From Thamnidium elegans (lineage: Eukaryota > Mucoromycota > Mucoromycetes > Mucorales > Mucoraceae), in contig JAIXMG010000027.1 in assembly GCA_025201345.1 (NCBI GenBank), positions 337,501 through 401,500 on the forward strand: a stretch of 64,000 bases of DNA, in the 5' to 3' direction. Each line of letters begins with the position of its first letter. Position 1 is the first letter of the stretch. The notes below the pieces were generated by a model. It was not told the origin of the DNA. It saw nothing but the letters and a program-made list of their open reading frames with translations, and did no database searches. The position numbers and the translations under genes are program-made. Positions 23,593 through 34,351 of this stretch are shown here, in pieces.

Positions 23593-24753
23593 ATGAAAGG
23601 ATTGTTTACTATTTCCGCAATTTCTTTGTTTGTAGCTTCCATTGCTGCTACTCATTGTGACCCAGGCCAAATATTTAAGTCTGATGATGGTTGTAATACC
23701 TGTCTGTGTCCCGAAAGTGGCTTAAAATTCGGTGCTGGTTGTACTCGCATGTTCTGTTTTGATTCTTCCAAGTGTACTCCTGGTGAATCTTTTACTGCTA
23801 AAGACGGCTGTAACACCTGTATATGCCCTGATAGCGGTTCAAAGGAGGATAATGCTGCTTGTACTGCAATGGCCTGTGGTCCAATTGACTCAGGTAACCA
23901 GTGCGATCCTGGATCAATATTTACAGCTGCTGACGATTGTAACATTTGTAAATGTCCTCCTTCCGGAAAAAAAGATGCCGCTCCATGTACCTTAAAGGCC
24001 TGTCCTCCACCAGACGACCCAAGTAACAGTTGCACTCCTAGAGACTCTTTTGTGGCTAGCGATGGTTGCAACACTTGTAGATGTCCCGATAGTGGATTGA
24101 AAACCGATGCCCCTTGTACTAAAATGGGATGTGCTGTAAATAACGAAACTTGTACTCCTGGTACTTCTTTCTTAGCCGCCGATAATTGTAATGAGTGTTC
24201 TTGTCCTTCTAGTGGATTGAAGAGAGACGCCGCTTGTACCTTGAAAGAATGTTCACCATCCGCAAATGAGGATATGTGCACTCCTGGTTCTTCATTCACG
24301 GCTCTTGACGGATGTAACACTTGCACTTGCCCTGAAAGTGGGATTATGAGCCAAGCTGCATGTACTGTTACTGAATGTGATCCAACTGCAACCATTGGAC
24401 ATTGTACACCCGGAGAGTCTTTCACTGCTAAAGATGGTTGTAACACTTGTACTTGTCCCGAATCTGGTTTTAAGGTAGATGCTGGTTGTACTCGTAAGGC
24501 TTGTCCTCCAGTTGAAGATAATAACCAATGTACACCTGGAGAATCCTTCCCTGCCGATGATGGTTGTAACTCTTGCAGCTGCCCTGATAGCGGAAATAAA
24601 TCTGAAGCTGCTTGTACCAGTAAGTCTTGCGCTCCAGTAGAGAAATGTACACCTGGAGAATCCTTCTCTGCCGATGATGGTTGTAACTCTTGCAGCTGCC
24701 CTGATAGCGGTATTAAATCAGAGGCTGGTTGTACCTTAAAGGCCTGCCCTTAA
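23593..24753 (+). CDS. Secreted protein of nine tandem pacifastin-type (LCMII) inhibitor domains
   Basis: A single exon of 386 residues begins with a signal peptide (about 1-20, MKGLFTISAISLFVASIAAT). Nine cysteine-rich units follow, starting at C22, C61, C104, C147, C187, C229, C271, C313 and C352, most of them 34 residues long. Each has six cysteines in the order C-x9-11-C-N-x-C-x-C-x3-G-x6-7-C-T-x3-C, which is the pacifastin light-chain consensus of serine-protease inhibitors known best from arthropods. By analogy with locust inhibitors the residue after the CT of each unit is the P1 residue; here these are R52, A92, L134, K177, L217, V259, R301, S343 and L382. Units 8 and 9 are nearly identical in DNA, indicating recent duplication. 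Protease inhibition is inferred from the domain pattern. Confidence 0.85.
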   Translation: MKGLFTISAISLFVASIAATHCDPGQIFKSDDGCNTCLCPESGLKFGAGCTRMFCFDSSKCTPGESFTAKDGCNTCICPDSGSKEDNAACTAMACGPIDSGNQCDPGSIFTAADDCNICKCPPSGKKDAAPCTLKACPPPDDPSNSCTPRDSFVASDGCNTCRCPDSGLKTDAPCTKMGCAVNNETCTPGTSFLAADNCNECSCPSSGLKRDAACTLKECSPSANEDMCTPGSSFTALDGCNTCTCPESGIMSQAACTVTECDPTATIGHCTPGESFTAKDGCNTCTCPESGFKVDAGCTRKACPPVEDNNQCTPGESFPADDGCNSCSCPDSGNKSEAACTSKSCAPVEKCTPGESFSADDGCNSCSCPDSGIKSEAGCTLKACP

Positions 24754-25506
24754 AAAAAAAATTACGATACGATTACCCCCCTTCAACACCATTAAACTAT
24801 ATATAGTTCCTTTCTACCCCCTAAGTGAATTTTGATTTTCTTTATATGATTATTGTCTCCCTTTTTCGAACAATTCCCATTTGTAAATAAACTTTTTTTT
24901 TTATCAGTTCATTTACGCGTATATTTTGATAGGTTGTGCTACAAGGTTTTGGGCGCTTTCCTAATTTTCTGTTAAAACGTTAAAAGCGTCATAACGCCAA
25001 GCACTTAAACTATACATGTAGTTTTTAGTGTGAACACAATTACTATTTTTCTTTTTATACTTTTTCCTTTTCTTTTTTTCTCTTAGTTACAGTAAAAAAA
25101 AACCCTAAAAATATAATTCATAGAAAAATAAAACTATAAATATGCTGTATTAAATAGATATTACCAAGTAAACAACAACAAGCAAATAGATTTCCTTATT
25201 TACTTGTTCCGATCAAAGGTACAGAAAACCCGAATTAGCGGTGTACAAAATCAATTCATCAATCTGAGTGTCTATTTTGACGAAACAGAACAGGTGAGCT
25301 TATTGTTACTCAAACTATTACAGTAAGCCCGGTTTTCCTTTATACAGAACTCCTTATTCTGGTCTATAGAGTTCTATGAAAGAACCCTATTTATAGAACT
25401 ATGTTAAACCTTAAATATATAACCAGAGTAATGGTACAAACGTTTTAAGCAGAAAATGTTTCGGAAATGTACAAGAATCGTAGTTTATTAAAGTTAAAAA
25501 ACGTAG
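24754..25506. other. Intergenic, no gene seen
   Basis: This spacer begins with the 3' UTR of the pacifastin-like gene (GTAAATAAAC near 24881 is a likely poly(A) signal). The rest is AT-rich with no supported coding or RNA feature. Confidence 0.5.
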
Positions 25507-26905
25507 CTAGCTTTTACTCCTAAAGTATTTAACCATGATATCGTTTTCAAAGTCAATATCTAAATGACTTTTACCTGACCATCGTCGTTTTCTTTTTTCA
25601 ATCATAATTGATAATATCCCTTCGTAAAAATTGGGTTTATACCATGCGATTATAACCAGTATTAGGTTAATAAATAAGTCTCCTTTTTTATATACGTACG
25701 GGTGATATTTTCCCCAAATCACGCTCCATTTGAAGACATTCAGAAAACGATAGCCTAGAACCTCTGCCTATTATTTCTAAAGTAAGAGCTTCGGAAATAA
25801 GAAATCCTCGACATATTTGATCGATCGTGTCTAGCAAAAATTTAGAGCCTTCTCTCTCTCTCTAGAACTTAAAGTATTTCTAATATAGTGTCAAATATAA
25901 AACATTTGATTTGAAATAATTTTAAATGTAAACTTATGTGTATTTTTTTATTTTTTTTATTTGTACCTATTAATGATGGTTTTATTTTTTCCGTGTAAAA
26001 GGTTACTAGTAGGAATACCGTATAGTCCAATAAATAAATAAAAAAAAACTTGCCTAAAACTTTACAAATGTTATAGTGAGTCGGCTGATTAAAATTTACT
26101 AAACAATCTTCAATATATGGCAACTGTCTAGAAGACACAAAGTGGGTGGCTAATCCCGAAAGCCTAGCTAGAAGAGAAAAAGTATTTTAAAAAGGGTAAA
26201 ATACACGCAAATAATAATAATAATAATTATAGAACATCCTCTGTATGAATAGTTTGTGCTGTCAGGGCAATGTATTTCCCTATGTTTCCATTTAAACTTG
26301 GCAAATAAAAACTTGAAGTCACATCACAAAAATGCTCAAATCAAGTCTCAGGCATAATTACTGTTGTATTCTCAGTTGCTACATGCTCCGTCAACTAAAA
26401 TGAGAATCTGTGTGTAATTCTTCAAGAAACGTCCCTTCTAAGTGTACCTGTGAGACCATTCATAAACGTAACAAGTGGCGTTTTTATCCTTTCAATAAAC
26501 TGAGTCGTTTCAATAAAAGTATCCAACTCATGGTGCTTACAAGGGCCCTTTATAATAGAAGATAGAGCTTTTATCAGTGTGTTCGTAGTTATTTTAGAAT
26601 ACTATGTTCCTGTAATCAATATGCATACCTTTGATATCAGCGTAGGAACCTAGGGCACGTCCCCGACTTTTTAGAAGTATCATACTAACATTTTTGGACC
26701 TTTCTCACTCCTTAAACTTAATCATAATAACGATAAAGTTAAATTATGTCAATTACTATATATTTAGTTTGCATTTAAACGAGCGAATATCATTTCTATC
26801 ATAGGGATATTGAAAGCATTAGTTAAGCTGTTTGGGGCGATTGAATATCATAGTACGAGAGCTTTTATGACTTTTCGTTAAATTGGGCATCTTCTACTGC
26901 TATTA
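25507..26905 (-). pseudogene. Decayed 3-hydroxyisobutyryl-CoA hydrolase-like copy
   Basis: Most of the length of the neighbouring intact gene (27157-28777) can be recognised here in the same order, but the reading is broken throughout. Visible pieces are the last exon (NFYEGILSIMIEKRKRRWSG and SHLDIDFENDIMVKYF at about 25507-25640), the preceding exon (about 25715-25860), the segment LPYIEDCLVNFNQPTHYNI (about 26070-26130), the central exon (26230-26400), the exon around 26450-26600, the GRGRALGTG-equivalent region (about 26640-26700) and the NRPKKLNA exon (about 26790-26905). Stops and frameshifts separate them and splice sites are degraded. The presequence exon was not found. Confidence 0.8.
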
Positions 26906-27156
26906 CTACATTTTCATTTTTTTAATACTAAATAGTCAAAGGTAGTCTCTTACGCAGTTTTTTTTACTCTTATTTGCATAAATATATATACAACATTTAT
27001 TCATTGTTTTTTTTTTACTCTTTATTATAGAATTAGAAATGTACATAATGAAGCTTAAAACACTGATCTTATATTTAAGAGAAAAAAAAAAGATGACATG
27101 ATACGCTAAGCCTTAAAAAAAACATATTCCATCTTTTTGTTAAATTCTAAGATAAT

Positions 27157-28777
27157 CTATTTAGTTTCATCCCCAAAGAATTTAGCCACAATGTCTCTTT
27201 CAAAATCAACCTCTAAATGACTTTTACGTGACCATTGAGGTTTTCTCTTTTCTATCATAGTTGCTACCACTCCTTCATTGAAATCAGGTTCGAGCTATAA
27301 TTTCAATTGATACTTATTAGTTTCTGTTTTTCTTTTTAAAAAACAAGACTTTTACGTACAGGCGTTATTTTCCAAGATTTGTATTCCATTTGAAGGCATT
27401 CAGAGTATGTCATTTTTGACCCTTTACGCATTTGCTCCAAAGTAAGAGCTGCAGAAATAGGAGACCCTTGACATATTTGCTCAATTGTATCTAGTGAAAA
27501 TCTAGATCCTTCATCCTGCAAAGCCGCCAGTATTTCTGCAATTGTGTCGAACCGAAAGCACCTAAGTTAGAATAACTTAACTTATGAAATCCATCTTTTT
27601 ATATTTGGACACATACCTATCGATAATACTTTTATTTCTATCATGCATCATTTTACCAGTGGCAATATCATCTAGTTTAATAGAAAATCTGTCAATGGTT
27701 GCACGGATATTTTCGTCACTAGGTCTATCTAGATTGATTAAACAATCTTCGACATAATCTAGCCTATCAGCTGGTACGAAATGAGTAGCTAACCCGAAAT
27801 GTCTAATATTTAATGTCAATAAATGTCAATAAATGTATTTAAAGTCCTTACAAGGCATCTTCTGCATGAATCATTTGAGCAGTTAAAGCAATATATTTTC
27901 CTATATTTCCTTTCAGGCGAGGTAAATAAAAATTAGCGCCCACATCACAAAAATGTCCAAAGCGAGTTTCAGGCATCATAATTTTCGTATTCTCAGTAGC
28001 CACATTGAAACGAGATAAGATACTGAAACTAAATGCCCCGCCGACTAAACCGGTAATTAGTATAATAATTTTAAACGAAAGTATGCACTACTTTTTAACA
28101 TACCCGCCAGACCATCCATAAGTGTAACAACCGGTTTTTTTGCTGTTTCAAATGCATGGAATGCGCTATAAGCAACATCTATAAAACCATCCAGCTCGTG
28201 TCTTCTAGAGGGATCATTTATAGCATCGGTGAGAGCTTTTATAGTATATCCGTCAGCATTTTAGAATAGAATAGTATGTCTTTTATAAACATCCTTTTTT
28301 TTTTTACCTTTGATATCAGCACCCGTTCCTAAAGCCCGTCCGCGGCCCTTTAAAATTATCAATTGGACATCTTGTGCGTTTTCCCATTCCTCAATTAAAA
28401 AAATACTTAAAAAATCTGTTTCATTTTATCAAATATAATAACCAACCTTAAAATACGAAGCCATCATTTTAATCATAGGAAGAGTAAAAGCATTGAGTTT
28501 TTTTGGACGATTGAGGATCATAGTACGAGTACTCTGATGGCTTTCCGTTAAAACGGGTTCCTCCTATGAGTATTGAGAATAAGTACACTTTTTTTTTTTT
28601 AAAAAAAAAAACATTTATTACTTCAGTAAGAGTATTCTTAAGAATAGGTACTTGAGTAAACTATGTTATAAAAGTCTAAGTATTGTTTGTCTTTAACACA
28701 GTTCGTAATTTTACCAAACGCTTGTGAATCAGCGGTAACTGTTTAAAAATAGAAGGAGATACAATAAACTTGTTCAT
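27157..28777 (-). CDS. 3-hydroxyisobutyryl-CoA hydrolase-like protein (crotonase superfamily), mitochondrial
   Basis: HIBCH removes CoA from 3-hydroxyisobutyryl-CoA in mitochondrial valine breakdown. Eight minus-strand exons, 28777-28715, 28563-28447, 28389-28308, 28235-28104, 28044-27852, 27802-27617, 27561-27360 and 27294-27157, give 370 residues. The first exon (MNKFIVSPSIFKQLPLIHKR) looks like a mitochondrial presequence. MILNRPKKLNA, LKGRGRALGTGADIK, MPETRFGHFCDVGANFYLPR, HFGLATHFVPADRLDYVE and the C-terminal FNEGVVATMIEKRKPQWS follow the HIBCH/Ehd3 pattern, with the conserved Glu and Asp of MPE...DVG present. The oxyanion region reads AGGVGGAFS. It is the only intact member of a local three-copy family. 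Generic enoyl-CoA hydratase is the alternative; length and the C-terminal MIEKRK..W motif favour HIBCH. Confidence 0.87.
28601..28611. repeat. T(n)A(n) tract inside the first intron
   Basis: A T run at 28589-28600 is followed directly by an A run to 28611, a self-complementary tract in intron 1 of the HIBCH-like gene. Tracts of this kind recur in the window. Confidence 0.7.
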
Positions 28778-29486
28778 TTTGTTTTTTTAAAAAAAAAGGT
28801 CCCCAGTCCCTGAATCTTTAGTCTATCTATTATTTATACCAAATTGAACGATATTATATTTCTCACGATCTTGCAAATAAGAGTGGTCATAATAGTTGGA
28901 CTTTTAATTTTCGTGTGTGAATGTTACACAGTGATGATATATAGTGCCATTTATTTTTTTAAAACGGATAAAATTTAAAAAGCTTACAGCCAGTTTTTTT
29001 ACATACTATATTAAGAAAACAGTAGAAAGGGACATGCAAAAAAGATAAATATTGTGGTGTATATTAAACAGAGTTATTATATCAATTCAAGTTCTTATTT
29101 TTCTATTTATTTTTGAATTTTCTTGCGCGAAATAAGTTGGAACGAAATTTTTGGCGTGTTAAAATATGTTGTAACAACAAATTGTAAACATGTATATATA
29201 AATGATTAAATAGATAATAAAATCAGTCTTTTTTTAAGATAATAACTTTTCTTTCTCTTTTTCTTTATACTATGTTTACTTTTTAAAGGAGCTTACATTT
29301 CGTATTCATTTACTATTCTGCTTTTTTTTTTAAGCATTTTCGTTTTTTTTATGTCCGTACAAAAGGATATGTCAAATATAAAGAGTAGCAATAGTTGTTG
29401 GTCGTATATCTCCATCATATCATATGCAGGACCACAGGGTTGGTAGCCAATCAAAAAACTTTGAAGTAATTGTATAAATAGCATGA
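28778..29486. other. Spacer between HIBCH-like copies, no gene seen
   Basis: The spacer is AT-rich. A minus-strand open frame at 29293-29484 shows no family resemblance, and no further HIBCH-like sequence is evident between the intact gene and the remnant. Confidence 0.4.
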
Positions 29487-29812
29487 ATTAAGTTGTAACA
29501 ACAAAAATAGGCGAATCTTGACATATTTCATCAATTGCTTTTAGTGAAAATTCAGAACCTTCTTTTTCCAAAGCGTTGAGGTGCTTCGGTCGATTGAGTA
29601 TTATAGTGCGGGTACTCTTATGTTCTTTTATTATAATGGGTTCCTCCTATTATAACTAAGTATAGGCATACTAAAGTATTCGACTATTTGTTATGTAAGT
29701 TACCTCGATTAAAGGAGTGATTTAAACCAAATAATAAGTACGCTTCTATTTTACTTTTTAAAAAAAATAATTACCAAACGCTTTTGGGTTAACAGAAACG
29801 GCTTGGAAATGG
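29487..29812 (-). pseudogene. Third HIBCH-like copy: internally deleted remnant
   Basis: Two pieces of the HIBCH-like gene remain. The first (about 29810-29745) corresponds to the presequence exon, but its start codon position reads ACG instead of ATG, and it still ends KRL before a GTAATT donor. The second (about 29650-29487) starts like exon 2 (EEPIIIKEHKSTRTIILNRP) and after LNA jumps in frame into the exon-7 sequence (LEKEGSEFSLKAIDEICQDS), ending soon after at a stop. The intact gene has GCTTT at both break points, so the deletion probably arose at that microhomology. Exons 3-6 are absent. Confidence 0.75.
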
Positions 29813-30123
29813 ATATAGGCACAATTAGTTTAATCGTTGTAAAAGTAAGGGCGCGCGAGTATTAATAGTCCCTGATTGGAATAAGAAACAGTTTTGTTTG
29901 CTTATCGTATTTTTACACTAAACTTACAATTTTGAAAACAAAAGAAAGAAAACCGCGTTTATATGATCATCCTTAAACTACAACTCTTTTTTTTTTTCTT
30001 TGTTCTGGACCAAATAGATATAGTTTCTTAGCTTTTGAGCAGAAAACTTAATATTGGTAAATACCGATTACACGGGATTATTTATAACCGCTATTGGGAG
30101 TAATCGACACTGAATTATTTATT

Positions 30124-32608
30124 TTAAAGTGTAGAAAACATTTCATGATATTTTGGCAAAGGCCAGTACTTGTCAGCACAAATACGTTCCAATTGATCAG
30201 ACAACAAACGGGTCTTTTCAATAAGTGGTGACAAACTGTAACATGCGTAATCAGCAGCAGCATTTATATCTTCAATCTCAAGAGCTTTAACAAGGTGTTC
30301 TTCTAACGTCTCTGCAGATTCTTGTAATCCAACGCAAAGAGGTGTCAATTGCTTCAAATACTTCATCTCTGGTCCAGATTCTTCTCCCAATTGCTTCAAG
30401 AAAGAAGCAGACTCGGAAAGCTCACGACGATAACTGAATGCAGAAGGTATCACGTGCTGAATCAACATATCAATTAAAGTCTGCGCTTCCATTTGTATAT
30501 CTTTAGTGTATTTCTCTGACAAAATATGGAATCTTGATTCTAATTCTGGTTCAGTAAATACACCCAGTCTTGTAAACATAGACTTGTTCTTCTCACTTAA
30601 AATACGTCCGAATGCTTCAGGACTCTTGACAATATTAGGAAGTCCTCTCTTAGCTGCTTCTTGTACCCATTCCTCGGTATAATTATCTCCTTCGAATCTA
30701 ACGTTTTTAGTTTCAATAATATACTTACGGATGACAACAAGCATATCTTCTGTAGAAGCAATAGGTTTATCACCCATCTGTTTCTTAAGATCATCTCGAA
30801 TTGAAATTAAAGCAGAAGCAATAACAGAATTAAGGATTGTAACAGGGAATGAAGGTGATTGTTTAGATCCAACAGCACGGAATTCAAACTTGTTACCAGT
30901 GAAAGCAAATGGTGAGGTACGATTACGATCGGTCATATCACGACTTAACTTGGGTAAAGTAGCAACCTTGAGATCGACTGTAGTACCCGTAACACGAATA
31001 TTTTTGGTTTCAGTACCTGCCAAAAACTTATTTACTGGACGTCCTTCCTCAATAGCGTTCAATACCTCATTCAATTCAGAGCCCAAGAAAGCAGAGATGA
31101 TACCTGGAGGAGCTTCTTGCGCACCTAAACGATGATCATTAGAAGCAGAAGCAACACCAGCACGTAAAAGGTCACCGTGATCATGTACACCCTTAAGACA
31201 AGCAACCAAAAAGATCAAGAAACGATAATTGGTTTCGGGAGACGATGTGGGAGTTAAAAGATTGTCTCCGCGATCAGTAGATAAACTCCAGTTACAATGT
31301 TTACCTGATCCGTTAACTCCCTTAAATGGTTTTTCGTGAAACAAACATTTGAGTTTATACTTGTGTGCAACACGATGCATGATGTCCATCGTCAACAAGT
31401 TGTGGTCAACCGCAAGCATGGCTTCCTCAAAGATGGGAGCTGCTTCAAATTGACATGGTGCTACTTCATTATGTCTTGTCTTGATAGGAACACCCAATTT
31501 AGCCAATTCGAGCTCAATTTCACTCATAGCGGCCAAAACACGGGTAGGAATCTTACCAAAATAATGATCTTCCATTTGTTGATGACGAGCAGGTAATCCA
31601 CCGATTAAAGTACGACCACAGTTTTTAAGATCTGGACGCAAAGAATACAAAGCTCTATCAATCAAGAAATATTCTTGTTCTGTTCCTAACGTAGTGAAAA
31701 TCTCCTTGGTACGAGGGACATCTAAAAAAAAAAAAAAAAAAAAAGTTAATCTATCTCCATCTCTATATATATCTCTTTACTGAACTCATCAGTTGTGTGT
31801 GCTTACCATCCTCGATTGGCTCAATAAGGTTAAGAACTTCTAATGCTACCTTAGAAATTACTGAAGAAGATTTCAAGAGAACAGACTTTTCATCAAGTGC
31901 TTCACCATTATAAGAGATAAAAACAGATGGAATATAAAGAATCATAGTACCATGAGGCCCTTCTTGAAGGAACATAGGACTAAAGACAAAAAAAAAAAAT
32001 TTGTACTGTTAGTAGCTACTTACTTATTTTTATTCACACACAATTTATTTACCTTTTCGTATCCCAAACTGTATATCCACGAGCCTCAAATGTTGTACGC
32101 ATACCTCCTGAAGGGAAAGAAGAAGCATCAGGTTCAGATTGTAATAATTCTGATCCAGAAAAAGTTTCAAGGGCAGTAACCTAAAGAGAAGTTAATTTAC
32201 CAATGAATTTTTTTTAATATGTAGATATATATTTACATCAGGCAAACCATTAGTAAAAGTGGTTTTTAAAGACAGGAAAGAATCATGTTTTTCAGCAGTA
32301 GAATCATTTAAAGGTTGGAACCAATGGGTGAAATGTGTGGCGTTACGTTCCAGAGCCCAAACTTTGGCTGCATGAGCAATAGCGTCCGCCGTGACCTTAT
32401 CTAAAGTTTGACCACCACGCAGCTGGTTTGAGAACGTCTTAAACACAGGCTTAGGTAACCTATTCGACATTTCCCTGGTACCAAAGACATTTTTACCAAA
32501 TATTTCGGAAATAAGTTCATGTTTACCATTAACAGAAGGAAAATCGACCTCACGTTGAGTTCTAGCGTATACACCAGTAACAATATTTACACGAGCTTGT
32601 TGAGACAT
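30124..32608 (-). CDS. Glutamine synthetase type III
   Basis: GS makes glutamine from glutamate, ammonia and ATP. Four minus-strand exons, 32608-32237, 32180-32053, 31979-31807 and 31721-30124, give 756 residues, the size of the GSIII (GlnN) class and about twice the eukaryotic GSII. GSIII signatures are visible: [36 protein letters not shown], the nucleotide/ammonium region [19 protein letters not shown], the [19 protein letters not shown] box, and [20 protein letters not shown]. The C-terminal helical part ends [14 protein letters not shown], again as in GSIII. No targeting peptide is obvious, so a cytosolic enzyme is likely. The introns show it is a normal nuclear gene, not contamination. 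Whether the genome also has GSII cannot be seen here. Confidence 0.95.
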
Positions 32609-32669
32609 TGCTATTAAGTAAAATAAAATAAAGAAGAAGAAAAGAAGTTTATTTGAATTGATCTTTATT

Positions 32670-32708
<39 letters not shown>

Positions 32709-33997
32709 AAAAAAAGATAAAGATAAAGATGTCAAGTCACACGCATAATATATAGATAACCTCACTTTGTTTTCTATCAATAAAACAAATATTCATTTTG
32801 GTCTGGAACGATATAAAGTTTTCCCACTAGCTTAAAAAAAACTTGGCAGATCAAAAAATCAATTTTAGGAGTTTATAAAAATGCCTAGCAAATAGTACTG
32901 TTTTTGCTCTATATTCATTTATGTAAAGAGTCTGCTTTTTTATTTCAATTAATATATACGTAAATATATACATATATCACTGCGTGAACTTGCTTTCTTT
33001 TTTTTTCTTTTTTTTTTTAACGAGGTCATTTATGACTGGACGATTACATCAGTGTAACTATACATTATAGGTCAATTATCGATCATATCTTAATTGATTA
33101 CGTCCATTTACATAAAAGCTTCCCCTCCTCCCCCTAACGAATTCTTGGAATAATATCACACCAATGAATGATCAGAAAGTAATATATATATAAAAAAAAC
33201 TACGTGTAGTTTAAAAAAAACCGCTATAAAAACTAGACACGGGAATAAACGCACTAGGTGATCGGGTTTTCGCAATCAGTTGAAACTAAACCAAAAAAAG
33301 AACTTTTTTTTTTTTTAGTATATGCACTATTTAGTAATTAAATTGGCACTTACTTTTTTTGTCTTATAATGAAATTACCAGGAATAATAGTGCTTTATAA
33401 TTATTTCCTTACATATTTACATATTAAAACAAGGTGTATCTTTTTTTATTTTATAAAATAGTCTATCTCTACACGTGAAATATTCATCAAATTATACTGT
33501 CATTAGCAGCCTTATTTAATTGAAGCACTAACTAGGTCACATGAATGATGTACAGTGCTGACTGGTTCAAATGGAAGATAAATACATTTGTATCCTCTAC
33601 TAGCAATTAAACTATTAGCTTCCATGGAAGAAATAATAGCTATTCAGAGATTGATATGACAGTGCTATTATAAACAGGTTATGATTAAAGTTAAAGTTTA
33701 TCTAGATTGGCATATTCATGTATATTGGTTATTTGAAAAAAAGTAAATTATAAAAAAATATACATTATTCTTATTAGTATTCTTTCAAGACTTAAAATTA
33801 AAGATGATAATTACTGTTGTACTATCTTTTCACAGTCTCAAAGTAACACACATGGTCAAAATTTTATTAAATTCGGACAACCCTTTTTTCTTCTTCTTGA
33901 TTATAAAGAGTACGCACATATCAATAATTTCTATGATGAATTATATCGTGTATTTAAAAAAATACAAAGAAAATTGGAACAAAGATGATGAATTCTT
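32609..33997. other. Gene-poor region
   Basis: The GS upstream region has a run of about 34 A near 32673-32706. Beyond it no coding or RNA gene is supported. A pyrimidine-rich run occurs at 32991-33019. Confidence 0.4.
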
Positions 33998-34351
33998 TTA
34001 ATCAGAATATATAAATTTACTAATGAAAGATATGAAAGATATGATAGAAGATTCAGTCATGCCAATCAATTCTCTATATCTTTGTGTCGTATTATTCAGT
34101 TTTGTTTTTCCTGAGCTTCTACCATCGCGGACTTGGTTGTCAATGAGGCTTAGGAATACTTCAACAAAAAAGGCCTTGTCGACAAAGCTGTTCAAGTCGA
34201 ATTCAATATCTATCGCTAGTTCCTTTAAAAAGATATATTTGACAAAGGCAAATGTATGTGTGACCGCTTTGTTTATTATATCCACTAATTCATGCAACGG
34301 CTGAATATATGACGGCTTCCGTATATTATTTATAGTTATTTTTACTACCAT
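33998..34351 (-). pseudogene. Orphan ORF, possible fragment of a repeated or mobile-element gene
   Basis: An uninterrupted minus-strand frame of 117 codons reads MVVKITINNIRKPSYIQPLH, then FVKYIFLKELAIDIEFDLNS and FFVEVFLSLIDNQVRDG, ending QRYRELIGMTESS and a hydrophobic tail. The composition looks protein-like and predicted helical, but I do not recognise a domain. There is no conserved start context, no matching gene on either side and no visible introns. Its isolation in a gene-poor, low-complexity stretch suggests a fragment of a lineage-specific or transposon-linked gene. Function is unknown. Confidence 0.3.

Noticed and set aside
23652..24446. Minus-strand frame of 264 codons opposite the pacifastin-like gene
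   Set aside because: It arises from the repeat structure and codon use of the plus-strand repeats and has no start context or domain.
30731..31135. Plus-strand frame of 134 codons inside glutamine synthetase
   Set aside because: It is a shadow of the GSIII exon; the minus-strand protein has all family motifs.
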